DNA of 64,000 nucleotides from Rutpela maculata (taxonomy: Eukaryota > Arthropoda > Insecta > Coleoptera > Cerambycidae), in assembly GCA_936432065.2 (NCBI GenBank), contig OW386290.2:137899677-137963676 (forward strand), given 5' to 3'. Below are positions 10,285 through 22,038 of this stretch, piece after piece. Within the stretch, counting starts at the first letter, position 1; every line of letters begins with the position of its first letter. The translations under genes and the position numbers were made by a program. The notes under the pieces were generated by a model, which saw only the letters and a program-made list of their open reading frames with translations, had not been told where the DNA came from and did no database searches.

Positions 10285-13210
10285 CTTAAATTATAAAGGT
10301 TGGCCAAAAATGCAATAATTCATTTGTTCCTTTCTACTGCGGTTGTTGTTTCTTAGGTTTTCGCGGGTCATACAAATATCAAAGACATTATCTGTTGTGA
10401 CTATGACATGTGTCATACTACTGTAAATTCGTAGTCTAAGAAGTTTTTGAAATAAAACTCTCGTTTTATCTTTGTGTATTTTATTATGAAACGTTTTTTT
10501 CATACATAGTACCAAATATTATCCTAAATCTACAAGACATATAGTAATAAAAACAATATTTTTTGCACTAGGCCAAAGCATGCGACAGGGTTTCTTTTTT
10601 TACATTTGGAAACTGTGATTTATAATCATTTACAACTTGGAGTAAAAACTGTTTTTGGTCTTCATTTTTTGTTAAAATGTCATTATAGTCAGTAATAAGT
10701 TTGATTCCTCTCTCAGCGGCATCATTTACAACTTTAATTTTGTTTACAATATTGAAACATCGGGTATAACTTTCATTTTCCCTCCATGTTGTTGGATCAT
10801 TTTCCAAAAATTCCATAGACAAACCTAATTTTTGAAAACACTGTTTAGTGTTCTCGCATATGAAGTCCTGAATTTCCTTGTTTTCAACGTCAGTAATGTT
10901 ACTAATCATAAGTCGTTTAATACCCTCTTGATTTGGTGCTTTCCTATTCAAAGCTTTAACCATTTCTCTTTTAGTGGTAACTGAAATATCGTCATCAAAG
11001 AAAGATAAGCCAACATTTACTGAATTAAGGTACCACAAATGGTTCACTATTTTCCTACTTGCGGCTTGAGATATTTCTTTGTCAATATTTTGATAATTAG
11101 TGAGTTCTTTACAAAAGTCTAAGTCATGAAGCGGTGCTTTACTAGCAAATGACTCTGTAAACGAGGCCTTTACAGAAACCTTTACAATAAAGAGACATAT
11201 ATCTTCAATACCTATTTTTTCTTTTTTAGTTAGTTGGAACTGATCTTGGAAAAAAAATATTTTTAGACAGTAAATGGCTTTGGCCATCCAACGTGCATGA
11301 TGAAATGCCCCTGGTTGATAGAATGTCGTGTGAGTAGGCTCTTCTTCAACAAAAAGTTTAGAAAGCATTAAAAATTCTTTATAATCATCACGAGGCTGTT
11401 GCAAAGTTAAAGCTGCATTTATAAACTTTACAATTTCGGCTTTAACTGGTTGTAAAATGTGTTTAATTTTTGATACCTGAAATCCAGTTTTTAGTTTATT
11501 TTGATCTATTTTAGGCCAAAATTCCCTAAAACGTTTAAATAGTGGCACATTTGGACCAGATGAGGAAGGCATTTTTGTGTCAAACACACTTCTCAAAACC
11601 ACTTCAAAAATATGATGTCTGCAAGGAAAATATAGAATATCTCTTTCTAATTTTTGTTGCAATAGTGTGGCTGCCCCATTTATATAACCCATATTTGATG
11701 CTGTTGTATCACAACACAAAGCTATTACCTTTTCGTCCAAATTCCATTCACAAAGCACATTATAAACTGCTTCAGTCTGTTCTCTTCCAGTTGAATTGGG
11801 CAAAGCTGGTACTCCAAGTAGTTGTTTAATATCTCCACTAGTAACTAAGATAGCAAGTCTATCGATATTTCCCATTCCAGTGAGAGAAGGTAAAAGTTTT
11901 CCATCCCAATGGATGACTGGGGCCGGCAATTCAGAATTACCGAAGGCAGTTTTTAATATTTCAGCTCTTTCTTCGCGGATGCGTTGTCTAGAGCGCTGAA
12001 GTGTGGTTCTGCTGATGGACAAAGATGTGGTGACATGTCCTAGTGCTTCTGCTACTGCCGTCAAAATATGGACTCCATACCTGTCGTTTATTTTGCAAGC
12101 ATCAAATGCAGCGGCTATTTTTGGTGTGATGATGTTACATGTTCCATACAATCTCCTCTTTTTTGGCTGTGACGGGCCAGGCTGGTCTTGTAACAACTCT
12201 TCTTGGGCTTCGATTATTTCATCTTCATTTTCGTTGGAGTCGGCTGAATTACTACTTGATGATGGACAGGTGACTGTTTCCTCTAATCTAGCTTTTTCTT
12301 GTTGACTTCGTTGCATTCGTTCATATAATTTCTGTAATTTCTCCTCAGCTGATTTTTCTTGAGAAGCAAGTTGGTAATCAATACCATGCATAAATCCAGG
12401 ACGTCCCTCTTTTCTTTGGTTAATTAAAAACTGCTTATCTTCATCTATTTTCATCAACTCCAATGCATTTGCATGAGAAATGTCAAAGAGATCGTCCAAT
12501 TTTTCAACGAAATTTTTTTCTTTACCTCCCGCACTGGCTCTTTTAGCCGATTTTTGTAAGTTCCTCCACTCTGCATAAAGTTTATCTAGTTGTTTAACAC
12601 AATGAAAATCCTGACGTGTCGGAATGCGAGCTTTATCCCAAAAAACTGACACCTCTTTTATTGTTAATTTAGTACTTTCATGTACACTTAGCTTCACTTC
12701 ACGAATGTTATAAAAGAGCACTTGTAATATTTGTCTATAGACGGCAATTTATTGCCAATGATTTGTGACGAATAGTGTCCAACTAAGTAAATGAAAGTAT
12801 CCTTTCGTAAGGATCTAACATCAGCCATCGTTAAATGTTTTTTCAAAAAGGAACGTATGCTAGAACTTATAATGTCACCACTGTAAAACACAATTGCAAA
12901 CTGACATAAAAACCTACCGTAGGTGCATTGTATTTCCAAACTTCCAAAACAAATAATTTCTAGGAAATAATTACACCAATAAAACATTATGAGAAAAGAG
13001 GTAGATATTTGTATTTTAAGTAAAATTTAAGTGCATTACCGTAATAAAATCTTATCTACAAATTTCTACCTGAATGCGGCACGGGTTACCGTTCACCGAA
13101 TTATCTGAAACTTTGACATAAATTATTCCTAGTATAATAGTACATTTTCGTGGGGTGAGACTTAAAAAATACGCAAAAAAAATCACCCCCTATAGAGATG
13201 GGCCACCCTA
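10285..13210 (-). mobile_element. hAT-like transposon, copy 1 (reverse, in RDH intron 1)
   Basis: The copy is nearly identical to the one at 18845-21979 from about 10376 to 13210, in opposite orientation. Its 5' end (right edge) has the terminus AGGGTGGCCCATC read on the - strand at about 13198-13210. The 3' end (left edge) diverges from copy 2 beyond about 10375 and finishes near AAGGTTGGCCAAAA at 10289, a weak match to the other end, so this side is either a variant end or rearranged. The element carries one gene, described separately. No clear target duplication is seen. Confidence 0.8.
10568..12828 (-). pseudogene. hAT-like transposase gene, copy 1 (nearly intact, one frameshift)
   Basis: A frame of about 717 codons is open from 12721 to the stop at 10568. 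It has no early ATG of its own. The natural start is the ATG at 12828 (MADVRSLRKDTF), in another frame, and relative to copy 2 one A is missing near 12738, which explains the break. The RNase-H-like core is suggested by HWDGK (first Asp), CCDTTASN (second Asp) and, about 20 residues later, PCRHHIFEVVL (CxxH), a layout like the hAT D...D...CxxH core. A charged, Ser-rich linker with a PKKRR stretch (possible nuclear signal) precedes it. No BED zinc finger is seen. I know similar proteins as unnamed repeats in arthropods and Hydra; the superfamily is inferred. It lies antisense to the host RDH. Confidence 0.75.
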
Positions 13211-13289
13211 GTGTGGATGTATGTCTGCGTTTTTTCAAATGTGTAACCCCCTTCCGCACAGCCTTGGCTATGAATTTGAGGTTGTCTGC

Positions 13290-13520
13290 TATCTGTGGTG
13301 TTTATATGAGGTATCGCGCTAAAATTTTGTATAGAGGTATTTGAGACCACTGTGAATCGAATACACTATCCAATTTGCCGATAAAACATTTCCTAATAGT
13401 CGATCTCGAAATACCGACCACTTGCTTAGTAGGCCTTGAAAATATGAAAATTATAAATTTTTCAAAACACTCAAATAAAGTTCATCGAGCACTATATCTA
13501 AAAAAAAAAAAAAAAAAATT
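13290..13520 (+). repeat. Fragment of the foldback repeat also seen at 31.3 and 36.1 kb
   Basis: ATGAGGTATCGCGCTAAAAT, CTGTGAATCGAATAC, ATTTGCCGATAA, TAGTCGATCTCGAAAT and AGTAGGCCTTGAAAAT follow in the same order as in 36120-36260, and inverted in 31430-31590. It ends in an A run at about 13501. Non-coding. Confidence 0.75.
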
Positions 13521-13710
13521 ATATTTATCCTTGTTGTACATATCTGTCGGTAAATTATTACTAGCTTTCTGACTGTAGATGAACTGCCAAAACTTGTTGG
13601 GATTGATTTTAACATTATTTTCAATGTCACGACAATATTTTTTATATTAAATATCAACCTGCTCCTCACTATGAATCCTATACTGGTAAATTTAAAAGCA
13701 TATTTTATAG

Positions 13711-14073
13711 GTGCTCGAGTTGTAATGGCATGCAGAAATGTGGAAAAAGCCACCGAAGCAGCAGAAGACATTAAACGCCAATGCGAGGATAATGAAAATC
13801 TAGGAGAAATTGTGGTTACTAAATTAGACTTGACAAGTCTGAAATCAGTAAGAACCTGCGCAGATCACTTATTGGCGAACGAAAAAAGGATCGATTTGTT
13901 AGTAAACAACGCAGGTGTTATGATGTGCCCTGAATCTAAGACAGAGGATGGCTTTGAAATGCAGTTTGGAACAAACCATTTAGGACATTTTCTACTAACT
14001 CTTCTACTCCTGCCCAAAATTATCCAGAGCACACCGGCTAGGATTGTCAACGTTTCTTCAATAGCTCATTCAG
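13711..14073 (+). CDS. Retinol dehydrogenase-like SDR, coding exon 2
   Basis: The acceptor TTTTATAG ends at 13710; the donor is GTCAGT at 14074. The 121 codons start at GARVVMACRN, where the RDH cofactor-specificity loop (ARV-x-MACR) is expected. They continue through KLDLTSLKSVR, the structural motif LLVNNAGVM (NNAG), GFEMQFGTNHLGHFLL and RIVNVSSIAHS, whose second Ser is the likely catalytic Ser. All conserved SDR residues expected in this part are present and there are no stops, so the exon looks functional. Confidence 0.9.
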
Positions 14074-17000
14074 GTCAGTATCGCATACACCCAGTTACCC
14101 CATTGAAGACCAAAATCTTTACGTAAGTAGCCATAAGCACTCTTTAGACGATCAGTAATACTGTCAGTATTTGCTGATAGAAATATTGAATCATTACGTC
14201 AGTACTGTTGTAACATACCTGTTACAATTTTTGCCGTAGTCAAAAATCCTATTTTATTTCCGACCATATTTTGAGTATCACTCAGTAAGTTACAAAATTT
14301 TACGGTTCATTTAATAATAAGTACTATTGTAAAACACATCACAAAAACTTCTCATTTTGTATACTTAAATATTTCTACAATACAGCACCCCCTTTTTAAA
14401 TATTTATTGTACTAATTAAGAAACAAGGTTACCATAGATTTCTTTATGGATCTACATTTACTCGTGGTCAAACAATACATTAGTTTCCATTACTAATCTA
14501 TTACTTTAAATATTAATAATACTACCAAAATCCAGATGGCGTAAAGCGCTTGACAGAACTGTTGTTTTTTAAACCATACTAGCTTTCCTTGTAATTGAAA
14601 CTTAATTGGTATTCATTTTACTATTCTGAACTGTCAATGAAAGTTGTGCGACTCAATTGCGATATCTCCAAGACTTTGTCTAATTCTGATGTATCGTCAA
14701 TTATCTAGTGCATCAATAGATTTTGAGGTAAATTAGTTTTATTATTATTTTTTTATAACATATAGGCACCTTCTGTGCTATATATTTTTTTGTTCAATTG
14801 ACCATGTGAGTATTTGTAAAATCTAATTTTGGTTTCCTTCTTTCCTATGATGGCGTTATAGTTCTGGCAGCTTAAGTAAAAATTAATAAGTAAAAATTAA
14901 TAAGTAAAAATTATTAAGTAAAACTATTAAGTAAAATTATTAATTCAAATTACTAAATTAAAATAATTAGTAAAATAAAATAAGTACTAAAATAAAATTA
15001 GTACTAAAATTTTTGATGAAGTTACATTTGTTTAAACAGAAGAATTTATGTAATTAAAAACTTCTGGAGGGTTTAATTTGCCGAAACAAATTAAACAATG
15101 TTTATTTGGAATTCAGTCCATAAGGAGAATTTAGTTTTTCTATCAATCAAATTGTGAAGATTCAATAAAAAGAAATTCTTGGATTAATTTGGTATATTCT
15201 TCCACACGGAGCACGTGCCGGGAGGGAAACATTTCCTATTGTAAAGAAGCCAATTAAACTTCATTTCCTAGAGATTCATTTTCGTAAAGTCAAATTTATT
15301 CAACTAAGCCGAACTATTTCGACAATCAAGTACAGGTTGAAATTTCTTGCCAACGTCTTCACGCTGTAAGCATCGAGACGACGACGTGGTCCACCAGGTC
15401 TAACGAGACACCTTAGGACACGGTGAGAGTTTTGTGTAGTCTTAAATTTTATTGGTGAATTATTAACATCCACCTGGTGTTACATATATTTTTATGCAGG
15501 CCATGAGGTCCTTGATCAGCATAAATTTCGTTCTTGTTTTATTGCTGTACATTACTATATAATTAAGATTATCATTTCATCTCTTTTTGAAATTTGGAAC
15601 ATTTTATTAGTTATAACTATTTTTGATCGTAACTTTGTTGAACATTTGAAATTGCTATTATTTCTTTTTTTACATTTATGATTATGTAATTTGCTCACGT
15701 AAATTTTAATATCGACCTGAATACTTTTATAATAAATTTTATCTCATAACTATTTTTTCAATCTTTATTTTTTTTCTTGGATAAAAGTTTATCCCTTCTA
15801 AATTTACCTGTAGGAGTTTTCGTCCTGGTAAAAGGGGGTCAGTAATCTCTATTAAGGCTGCAGGTGGCGCCCCAGATTAAATTCATTTTTAAGCCCTCCT
15901 TTTACCAGACACGAATTGTGTGACAGATGTCAAATAAAAAGTGTGTAGTGTACTTTCCCCTAAATAAAATAAGAGCCACAAGGTCGACCTAAAAGGTAAG
16001 GAAACTCGCGTTTATCTCTAAACAAGTAGCTAGCCGAGAGCCGGGGTTCTTCTGGTTGTCATGTCGTTCTTGGGACTTGTCCCGGGGATAACGAGGGAAC
16101 CTGAAGGCTCCAAACAGGCGTTCACTCCACCCAACAACATCGGGAGGAGCGAAAACGTAACACTGTTATTACTCCATAAACCATCATTATATATTTGCAT
16201 CATTTAAAAAATGGCCGCCCCAATTTTGAAATGTTAAATGAATGAACACCTTGTATATTTTATATTTTTGGATTTGGATATTTTTGGATTCCGGAGACGA
16301 ATTTAAATACGATTGCACAGTTTTAAAAAAATTATGAGGTTATTTGGTTTTTTGGGACATTTTTATTTTTGCATCTAGAGTTCAGTGAATGCACTTAAGT
16401 CAATCTAATGAACCAAAAGATAAGGAAAAAATTTAATTGTGACGCATCGAATTGATTTAGTACCTACTACTAATCAAAATTTCTGAATCCCTAATTTGTA
16501 AAACATTTTTTGTACACACAATAGCTGAATACTAATTTTCATGACAAATCTATTGATAACTCCAAATCGACAATCGATTTAATATTAACCCAAATACACA
16601 AGTTTTTTGGTGGATAGTAAATTAACAAATCGATAAAATACCTTTATTAAAAATCCCCTTAAAACTGAATAAAACTGGATTTAAAACATTCATTTTGGCA
16701 ATAAAACAACACCATACAAATAAAAAATATGCTGTGCATGGAAACATAGTTTCACAAATAATAAAATTAGTGTGTACTGTTAACTTAATAAAAGTGCTTA
16801 CAGTTTCTTTGTTGTTGTTTGTTTTTCAATTATTAAATTTTTCTTACTGGTTAAAACGTATACAAGGGGTGAAAAAGTGGGCAAGTAATTAATTTTTGGG
16901 GAATCTTAAAAAATTTGAGAAATGTCGCAGAATTGTATGCACAAAGTATAAAATATTGTGTAGGCCAGTATTTCAGTACAGTTCTGTCATCTTTTTATTA

Positions 17001-17442
17001 TGCTTACTGACCTTATTGTATTGATGATACATAAAGAACTAAAAAAAAACACCGGTGTCTCTTTCGTAAAAGGAATCCTTCACCGTCGGCATCTGCGGTT
17101 CAAAGAAAATGTTCATACTTCGTTGTTTAGCCGTAGAAGGCCGACGCTTCCAATCATACAGTGTTGTCAATGTGTTCGATTTGTCTAGTTTTAAAATAAA
17201 AATATTAAAACGGTGTAATAACGAGGTTATAAATTAAGTGTTAATTGCAATTAAACGAACCGCTATTAATTTAATGACTACAGTGGTTAAAGAAATTTTC
17301 TACAATAAATTAATAAACAAAAAATGTTTTTTTTAATCTCATCGTTAAAATCATTCTTTTAAATTTTAAAGACACACGGGGCTTCAAAAAACCGACCTGG
17401 ACGTCCTACTTTTTCTAATAAAATTGCTAAGATGGCAATGAG

Positions 17443-17475
17443 TGAAAACACTGACATTTAATGTCAGTGTTTTCA
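17443..17475. repeat. Perfect 15-bp inverted repeat with 3-bp loop
   Basis: TGAAAACACTGACAT, then TTA, then ATGTCAGTGTTTTCA. The arms match at every base. It could form a stem in DNA or in the intron RNA, or be a binding site. Nothing nearby indicates which. Confidence 0.9.
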
Positions 17476-17675
17476 TTTCAAAACTGATTAAACACGGTAA
17501 AAGTAAAACTGTTTTATGATTTTTAAATGAGTCTTGCAAATTGACGTGACAAGTGAGTCTCTTCTGTCTTCTGTTTATAGTTGTACTGTGTAAACTGAAT
17601 TAAACTGAAATTTTGGTTGGTCGTCGGTACCAAACCAATTCGAATAACGTCACGTTTAAGTTTTTCTCTTATCGT

Positions 17676-18498
17676 GTTGGTCCAACACCACCTAGAGATT
17701 AAAGCCACACAACCAGCTGGTGACGTCACTGAAGGAAGGCGGCGTAATGCATTAAAGCAATGCTATTATACTACATGTGACTACTCCCAAATAAGAAATA
17801 TTTATTACCTGCGTAATGTTTGCTGTTTTTAAGCTTAGAGTGATGTTATACTATATAATAAAAAATATATAATAAAAAATATGCATATATTGGTTTTAGA
17901 TATTGAGATACATAATACATTTGGACGTAATTAGAACAATAAAAATCACTTCTAATTTGCTTCTACTAATTCTTATAAAGTAAAACGGTTTTTTTTTTAA
18001 TAAAAGAGGTTCCTAATTAAATTCTGAGGCAAAACTAACTAACGAAAAGCGTATTTGGTCACTCAAATAAGATAAGTGAAAACCTAGCCTCAATTTTAGT
18101 TTCGTTCGATTTAGATTACGAGACTTAAAAATAATAACTCACCAGAGTGCATAGAAATTTTAAAGTTTTCTCGATAATAGCTTTAATCCATTTGTTTCTC
18201 AGTTTCTCATCTTTGGGAAATTTAAAAACGTGTACCTTTTCCCGGTGGCATAATTACCAGTACAGCGAAGAACGCAGCATTTGTTTACCATTTTGCATGG
18301 CAATTAAGTATTTTATAACTATCACTATAATGTATTATTTGTTGACTGTTTTAGATGGGGGTTTTAGATCACATTTACACGTTTAAAACACAGAATAAAC
18401 AATAAGACACATTTGACACTACACTTGACAACCGTTGAAGCGTGACGTCATGTCAGCTGGTTGTCTGGCTTTAATCTCTAGGTGGTGTTGGTTGGTCC
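17676..18498. repeat. Inverted-repeat pair around 0.7 kb of AT-rich DNA
   Basis: The left arm (17676-17730: GTTGGTCCAACACCACCTAG, then ATTAAAGCCACACAACCAGC and TGACGTCA) pairs with the right arm (18441-18498: TGACGTCA, GTCAGCTGGTTGTCTGGC, TTAATCTCTAGGTGGTGTTG). The arms are about 55-60 bp with a few mismatches. It is probably a non-autonomous element or part of one; no target duplication was found. Confidence 0.65.
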
Positions 18499-18711
18499 AT
18501 CAGATTGATTTGAGTATATTCCACTGTAGATACAAAAATGAAAATGGACCTAAAAAGTCAAGTTGTCCCATTTTTTTTTTTAAACTATGCAATCGACCAG
18601 GGGCTGGTCAGGACTAAGTCTCGATCAGCCTTCCTGGATAAGAGATATTTTTATGTGCAAAGTATCAACTATGAAGAAAACTGTTTACTAAGTGGTTTAA
18701 TTAAATTTTAG

Positions 18712-18834
18712 GGGGTCACATAGATTTTGCTGATTTAAACTGGACTACGAGAAAATACAAGGAGATAGGCGCTTACCAGCAGAGCAAACTGGCGAATGTT
18801 TTATTTACTAAAGAACTGGCCCGTAGAATTAAAG
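18712..18834 (+). CDS. Retinol dehydrogenase-like SDR, coding exon 3
   Basis: The acceptor is TTTTAG|GG and the donor GTGGGT starts at 18835. The exon encodes GGHIDFADLNW, then the catalytic YQQSK (YxxxK) at about 18778-18792, and LANVLFTKELARRIK. It is phase 1 at both ends (123 nt, a multiple of three). Copy 2 of the hAT-like transposon starts only about ten bases after this exon. Confidence 0.9.
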
Positions 18835-18962
18835 GTGGGTATTAAGGTGGCCCATCTCTATAGGGGGTGATTTTTCTTTGCGTATTTTTTAAGTCTCACC
18901 CCACGAAAATATACTATTATACTAGGAATAATTTATGTCAAAGTTTCAGATAATTCGGTGAA

Positions 18963-19062
18963 CGGTAACCCGTGCCGCATTTAGGTAGAAATTTGTAGAT
19001 AAGATTTTATTACGGTAACCCGTGCCGCATTCAGGTAGAAATTTGTAGATAAGATTTTATTA
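18963..19062 (+). repeat. 50-bp tandem duplication in transposon copy 2
   Basis: CGGTAACCCGTGCCGCATT recurs after exactly 50 bp (18963 and 19013), each time followed by AGGTAGAAATTTGTAGATAA. Copy 1 has this segment once, so the duplication arose after the copies separated. Confidence 0.9.
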
Positions 19063-19272
19063 CGGTAATACAAAATTTTACTTAAAATACAAATATCTAC
19101 CTCTTTTCTCATAATGTTTTATTGGTGTAATTATTTCCTAGAAATTATTTGTTTTGGAAGTTTGGAAATATAATGCACCTACGGTAGGTTTTTATGTCAG
19201 TTTGCAATTGTGTTTTACAGTGGTGACATTATAAGTTCTAGCATACGTTCCTTTTTGAAAAAACATTTAACG

Positions 19273-21530
19273 ATGGCTGATGTTAGATCCCTACGAAAGG
19301 ATACTTTCATTTACTTAGTTGGACACTATTCGTCACAAATCATTGGCAATAAATTGCCGTCTAATAGACAAGTATTACAAGTGCTCTTTTATAACATTCG
19401 TGAAGTGAAGCTAAGTGTACATGAAAGTGCTAAATTAACAATGTTTTGTCAGTTTTTTGGGATAAAGCTCGCATTCCGACACGTCAGGATTTTCATTGTG
19501 TTAAACAACTAGATAAACTTTATGCAGAGTGGAGGAACTTACAAAAATCGGCTAAAAGAGCCAGTGCGGGAGGTAAAGAAAAAAATTTCGTTGAAAAATT
19601 GGACGATCTCTTTGACATTTTTCATGCAAATGCATTGGAGTTGATGAAAATAGATGAAGATAAGCAGTTTTTAATTAACCAAAGAAAAAAGGGACGTCCT
19701 GGATTTATGCATGGTATTGCGTACCAACTTGCTTCTCAAGAAAAGTCAGCTGAGGAGAAATTACAGAAATTATCCGAACGAATGCAACGAAGTCAACAAG
19801 AAAAAGCTAGATTAGAGGAAACAGTCACCTGTCCATCATCAAGTAGTAATTCAGCCGACTCCAACGAAAATGAAGATGAAATAATCGAAGCCCAAGAAGA
19901 GTTGTTACAAGACCAGCCTGGCCCGTCACAGCCAAAAAAGAGGAGATTGTATGGAACATGTAACATCATCACACCAAAAATAGCCGCTGCATTTGATGCT
20001 TGCAAAATAAGCGACAGGTATGGAGTCCATATTTTGACGGCAGTAGCAGAAGCACTAGGACATGACACCACATCTTTGTCCATCAGCAGAACCACACTTC
20101 AGCGCTCTAGACAACGCATCCGCGAAGAAAGAGCTGAAATATTAAAAACTGCCTTCGGTAATTCTGAATTGCCGGCCCCAGTCATCCATTGGGATGGAAA
20201 ACTTTTACCTTCTCTCACTGGAATGGGAAATATCGATAGACTTGCTATCTTAGTTACTAGTGGAGATATTGAACAACTACTTGGAGTACCAGCTTTGCCC
20301 AATTCAACTGGAAGAGAACAGACTGAAGCAGTTTATGATGTGCTTTGTGAATGGAATTTGGACGAAAAGGTAATAGCTTTGTGTTGTGATACAACAGCAT
20401 CAAATATGAGTTATATAAATGGGGCAGCCACACTATTGCAACAAAAATTAGAAAGAGATATTCTATATTTTCCTTGTAGACATCATATTTTTGAAGTGGT
20501 TTTGAGAAGTGTTTTTGACACAAAAATGCCTTCCTCATCTGGTCCAAATGTGCCACTATTTAAACGTTTTAGGGAATTTTGGCCTAAAATAGATCAAAAT
20601 AAACTAAAAACTGGATTTCAGGTATCAAAAATTAAACACATTTTACAACCAGTTAAAGCCGAAATTGTAAAGTTTATAAATGCAGCTTTAACTTTGCAAC
20701 AGCCTCGTGATGATTATAAAGAATTTTTAATGCTTTCTAAACTTTTTGTTGAAGAAGAGCCCACTCACACGACATTCTATCAACCAGGGGCATTTCATCA
20801 TGCACGTTGGATGGCCAAAGCCATTTACTGTCTAAAAATATTTTTTTCCAAGATCAGTTCCAACTAACTAAAAAAGAAAAAATAGGTATTGAAGATATAT
20901 GTCTCTTTATTGTAAAGGTTTATGTAAAGGCCTGGTTTACAGCGTCATTTGCTAGTAAAACACCGCTTCATGACTTAGACTTTTGTAAAGAACTCAATAA
21001 TTATCAAAATATTGACAAAGAAATATCTCAAGCCGCAAGTAGGAAAATAGTGAACCATTTGTGGTACCTTAATTCAGTAAATGTTGGCTTATCTTTCTTT
21101 GATGACGATATTTCAGTTACCACTAAAAGAGAAATGGTTAAAGCTTTGAATAGGAAAGCACCAAATCAAGAGAGTATTAAACGACTTATGATTAGTAACA
21201 TTACTGACGTTGAAAACAAGAAAATTCAGGACTTCATATGCGAGAACACTAAACAGTTTTTTTCAAAAATTAGGTTTGTCTATGGAATTTTTGGAAAATG
21301 ATCCAACAACATGGAGGGAAAATGAAAGTTATACCCGATGTTTCAATATTGTAAACAAAATTAAAGTTGTAAATGATGCCGCTGAGAGAAGAATCAAACT
21401 TATTACTGACTATAATGACATTTTAATAAAAAATGAAGACCAAAAACAGTTTTTACTCCAAGTTGTAAATGATTATAAATCACAGTTTCCAAATGTAAAA
21501 AAAGAAACCCTGTCGCATGCTTTGGCCTAG
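19273..21530 (+). pseudogene. hAT-like transposase gene, copy 2 (several frameshifts)
   Basis: Start ATG at 19273 (MADVRSLRKDTF). It has breaks that copy 1 lacks: a 4-bp loss near 19443, an indel in the T run near 20848 and an extra T near 21259. Between breaks the frames match copy 1 closely: I count nine differences over the roughly 465 shared residues of 19446-20867. The HWDGK, CCDTTASN and CRHH motifs are all kept. The gene ends at TAG 21528-21530. It has the same strand as RDH and so lies in its primary transcript. Confidence 0.8.
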
Positions 21531-22038
21531 TGCAAAAAATATTGTTTTTATTACTATATGTCTTGTAGATTTAGGATAATATTTGGTATTATGTATGAAA
21601 AAGACGTTTCATAATAAAATACACAAAGATAAAACGAGAGTTTTATTTCAAAAACTTCTAGTCTAGTTTTCTTAGACTACGAATTTACAGTAGTATGACA
21701 CATGTCATAGTCACAACAGATAATGTCTTTGATATTTGTATGACTTGATTAGTCATTCTAAAGATAAATGTTGCTGATTAAAAAAAAAACAATGCATCAA
21801 CCAAAGAATGTAAATAATTCCATTTACTTTTATTATTGCATAATAATGCATTCTGCGGCACCCCTTGCCTTCAATTTGCCTCAATAATATTTTGAGGGGA
21901 CTGTTTTTTCTTCAAATGGAACCATTTGCAGGGGTGAGAAATAAAAAATTTCGATTTCGAAAAAGATGGGCCACCCTAGACTGGGTATAGTTTATCAATG
22001 ACAGTCAAATGTAACCCTAAATACTCTGTTGCTTTTAG

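Larger units (their letters stand above)
7788..13710 (+). other. RDH intron 1
   Basis: It runs from the non-canonical donor at 7788 to the acceptor TTTTATAG at 13703-13710. It holds a tandem duplication (8203-8415), a hAT-type MITE (9505-9794), transposon copy 1 in reverse (about 10285-13210) and a fragment of a foldback repeat (13290-13520). The rest, mainly 8420-9500 and 9803-10280, is AT-rich with no gene seen. Confidence 0.7.
14074..18711 (+). other. RDH intron 2
   Basis: Donor GTCAGT at 14074, acceptor TTAAATTTTAG ending 18711. Content: AT-rich DNA with short AAGTAAAAATTAAT repeats at 14876-15000, a possible LTR-like or repeat segment at about 15190-16160 (AATAAA motifs, a TGGCGCCCC motif at 15866, higher GC at 16030-16150), a perfect palindrome at 17443-17475 and an inverted-repeat pair at 17676/18498. 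No gene is seen. Confidence 0.6.
18845..21979 (+). mobile_element. hAT-like transposon, copy 2 (forward, in RDH intron 3)
   Basis: The termini are AGGTGGCCCATCT at 18845 and AGATGGGCCACCCT at 21964-21977, an inverted repeat of about 12-13 bp. GGGTAT occurs directly before (18837-18842) and just after (21983-21988) the element, a possible target duplication with a few extra bases. A 50-bp tandem duplication (18963-19062) near the 5' end is absent from copy 1. Beyond 21745 the 3' end differs from copy 1. The element is about 3.1 kb with one gene. Confidence 0.85.
18835..22038 (+). other. RDH intron 3, almost entirely transposon
   Basis: Donor GTGGGT, acceptor GTTGCTTTTAG ending at 22038. Apart from about ten bases at the start and about 60 at the end, the whole intron is transposon copy 2. 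Without the insertion the intron would be only about 70 bp, a usual short insect intron. Confidence 0.8.

Noticed and set aside
11542..12305. Open frames of 67-100 codons on the strand opposite the hAT-like gene (also 19793-20556)
   Set aside because: They are antisense shadows of the conserved transposase frame, and appear in both copies for that reason only.
13671..13710. Upstream extension MNPILVNLKAYFI of RDH exon 2 as an alternative start
   Set aside because: It lacks the TGxxxGIG cofactor motif, and TTTTATAG at 13703-13710 is a good acceptor exactly where the family junction is expected.
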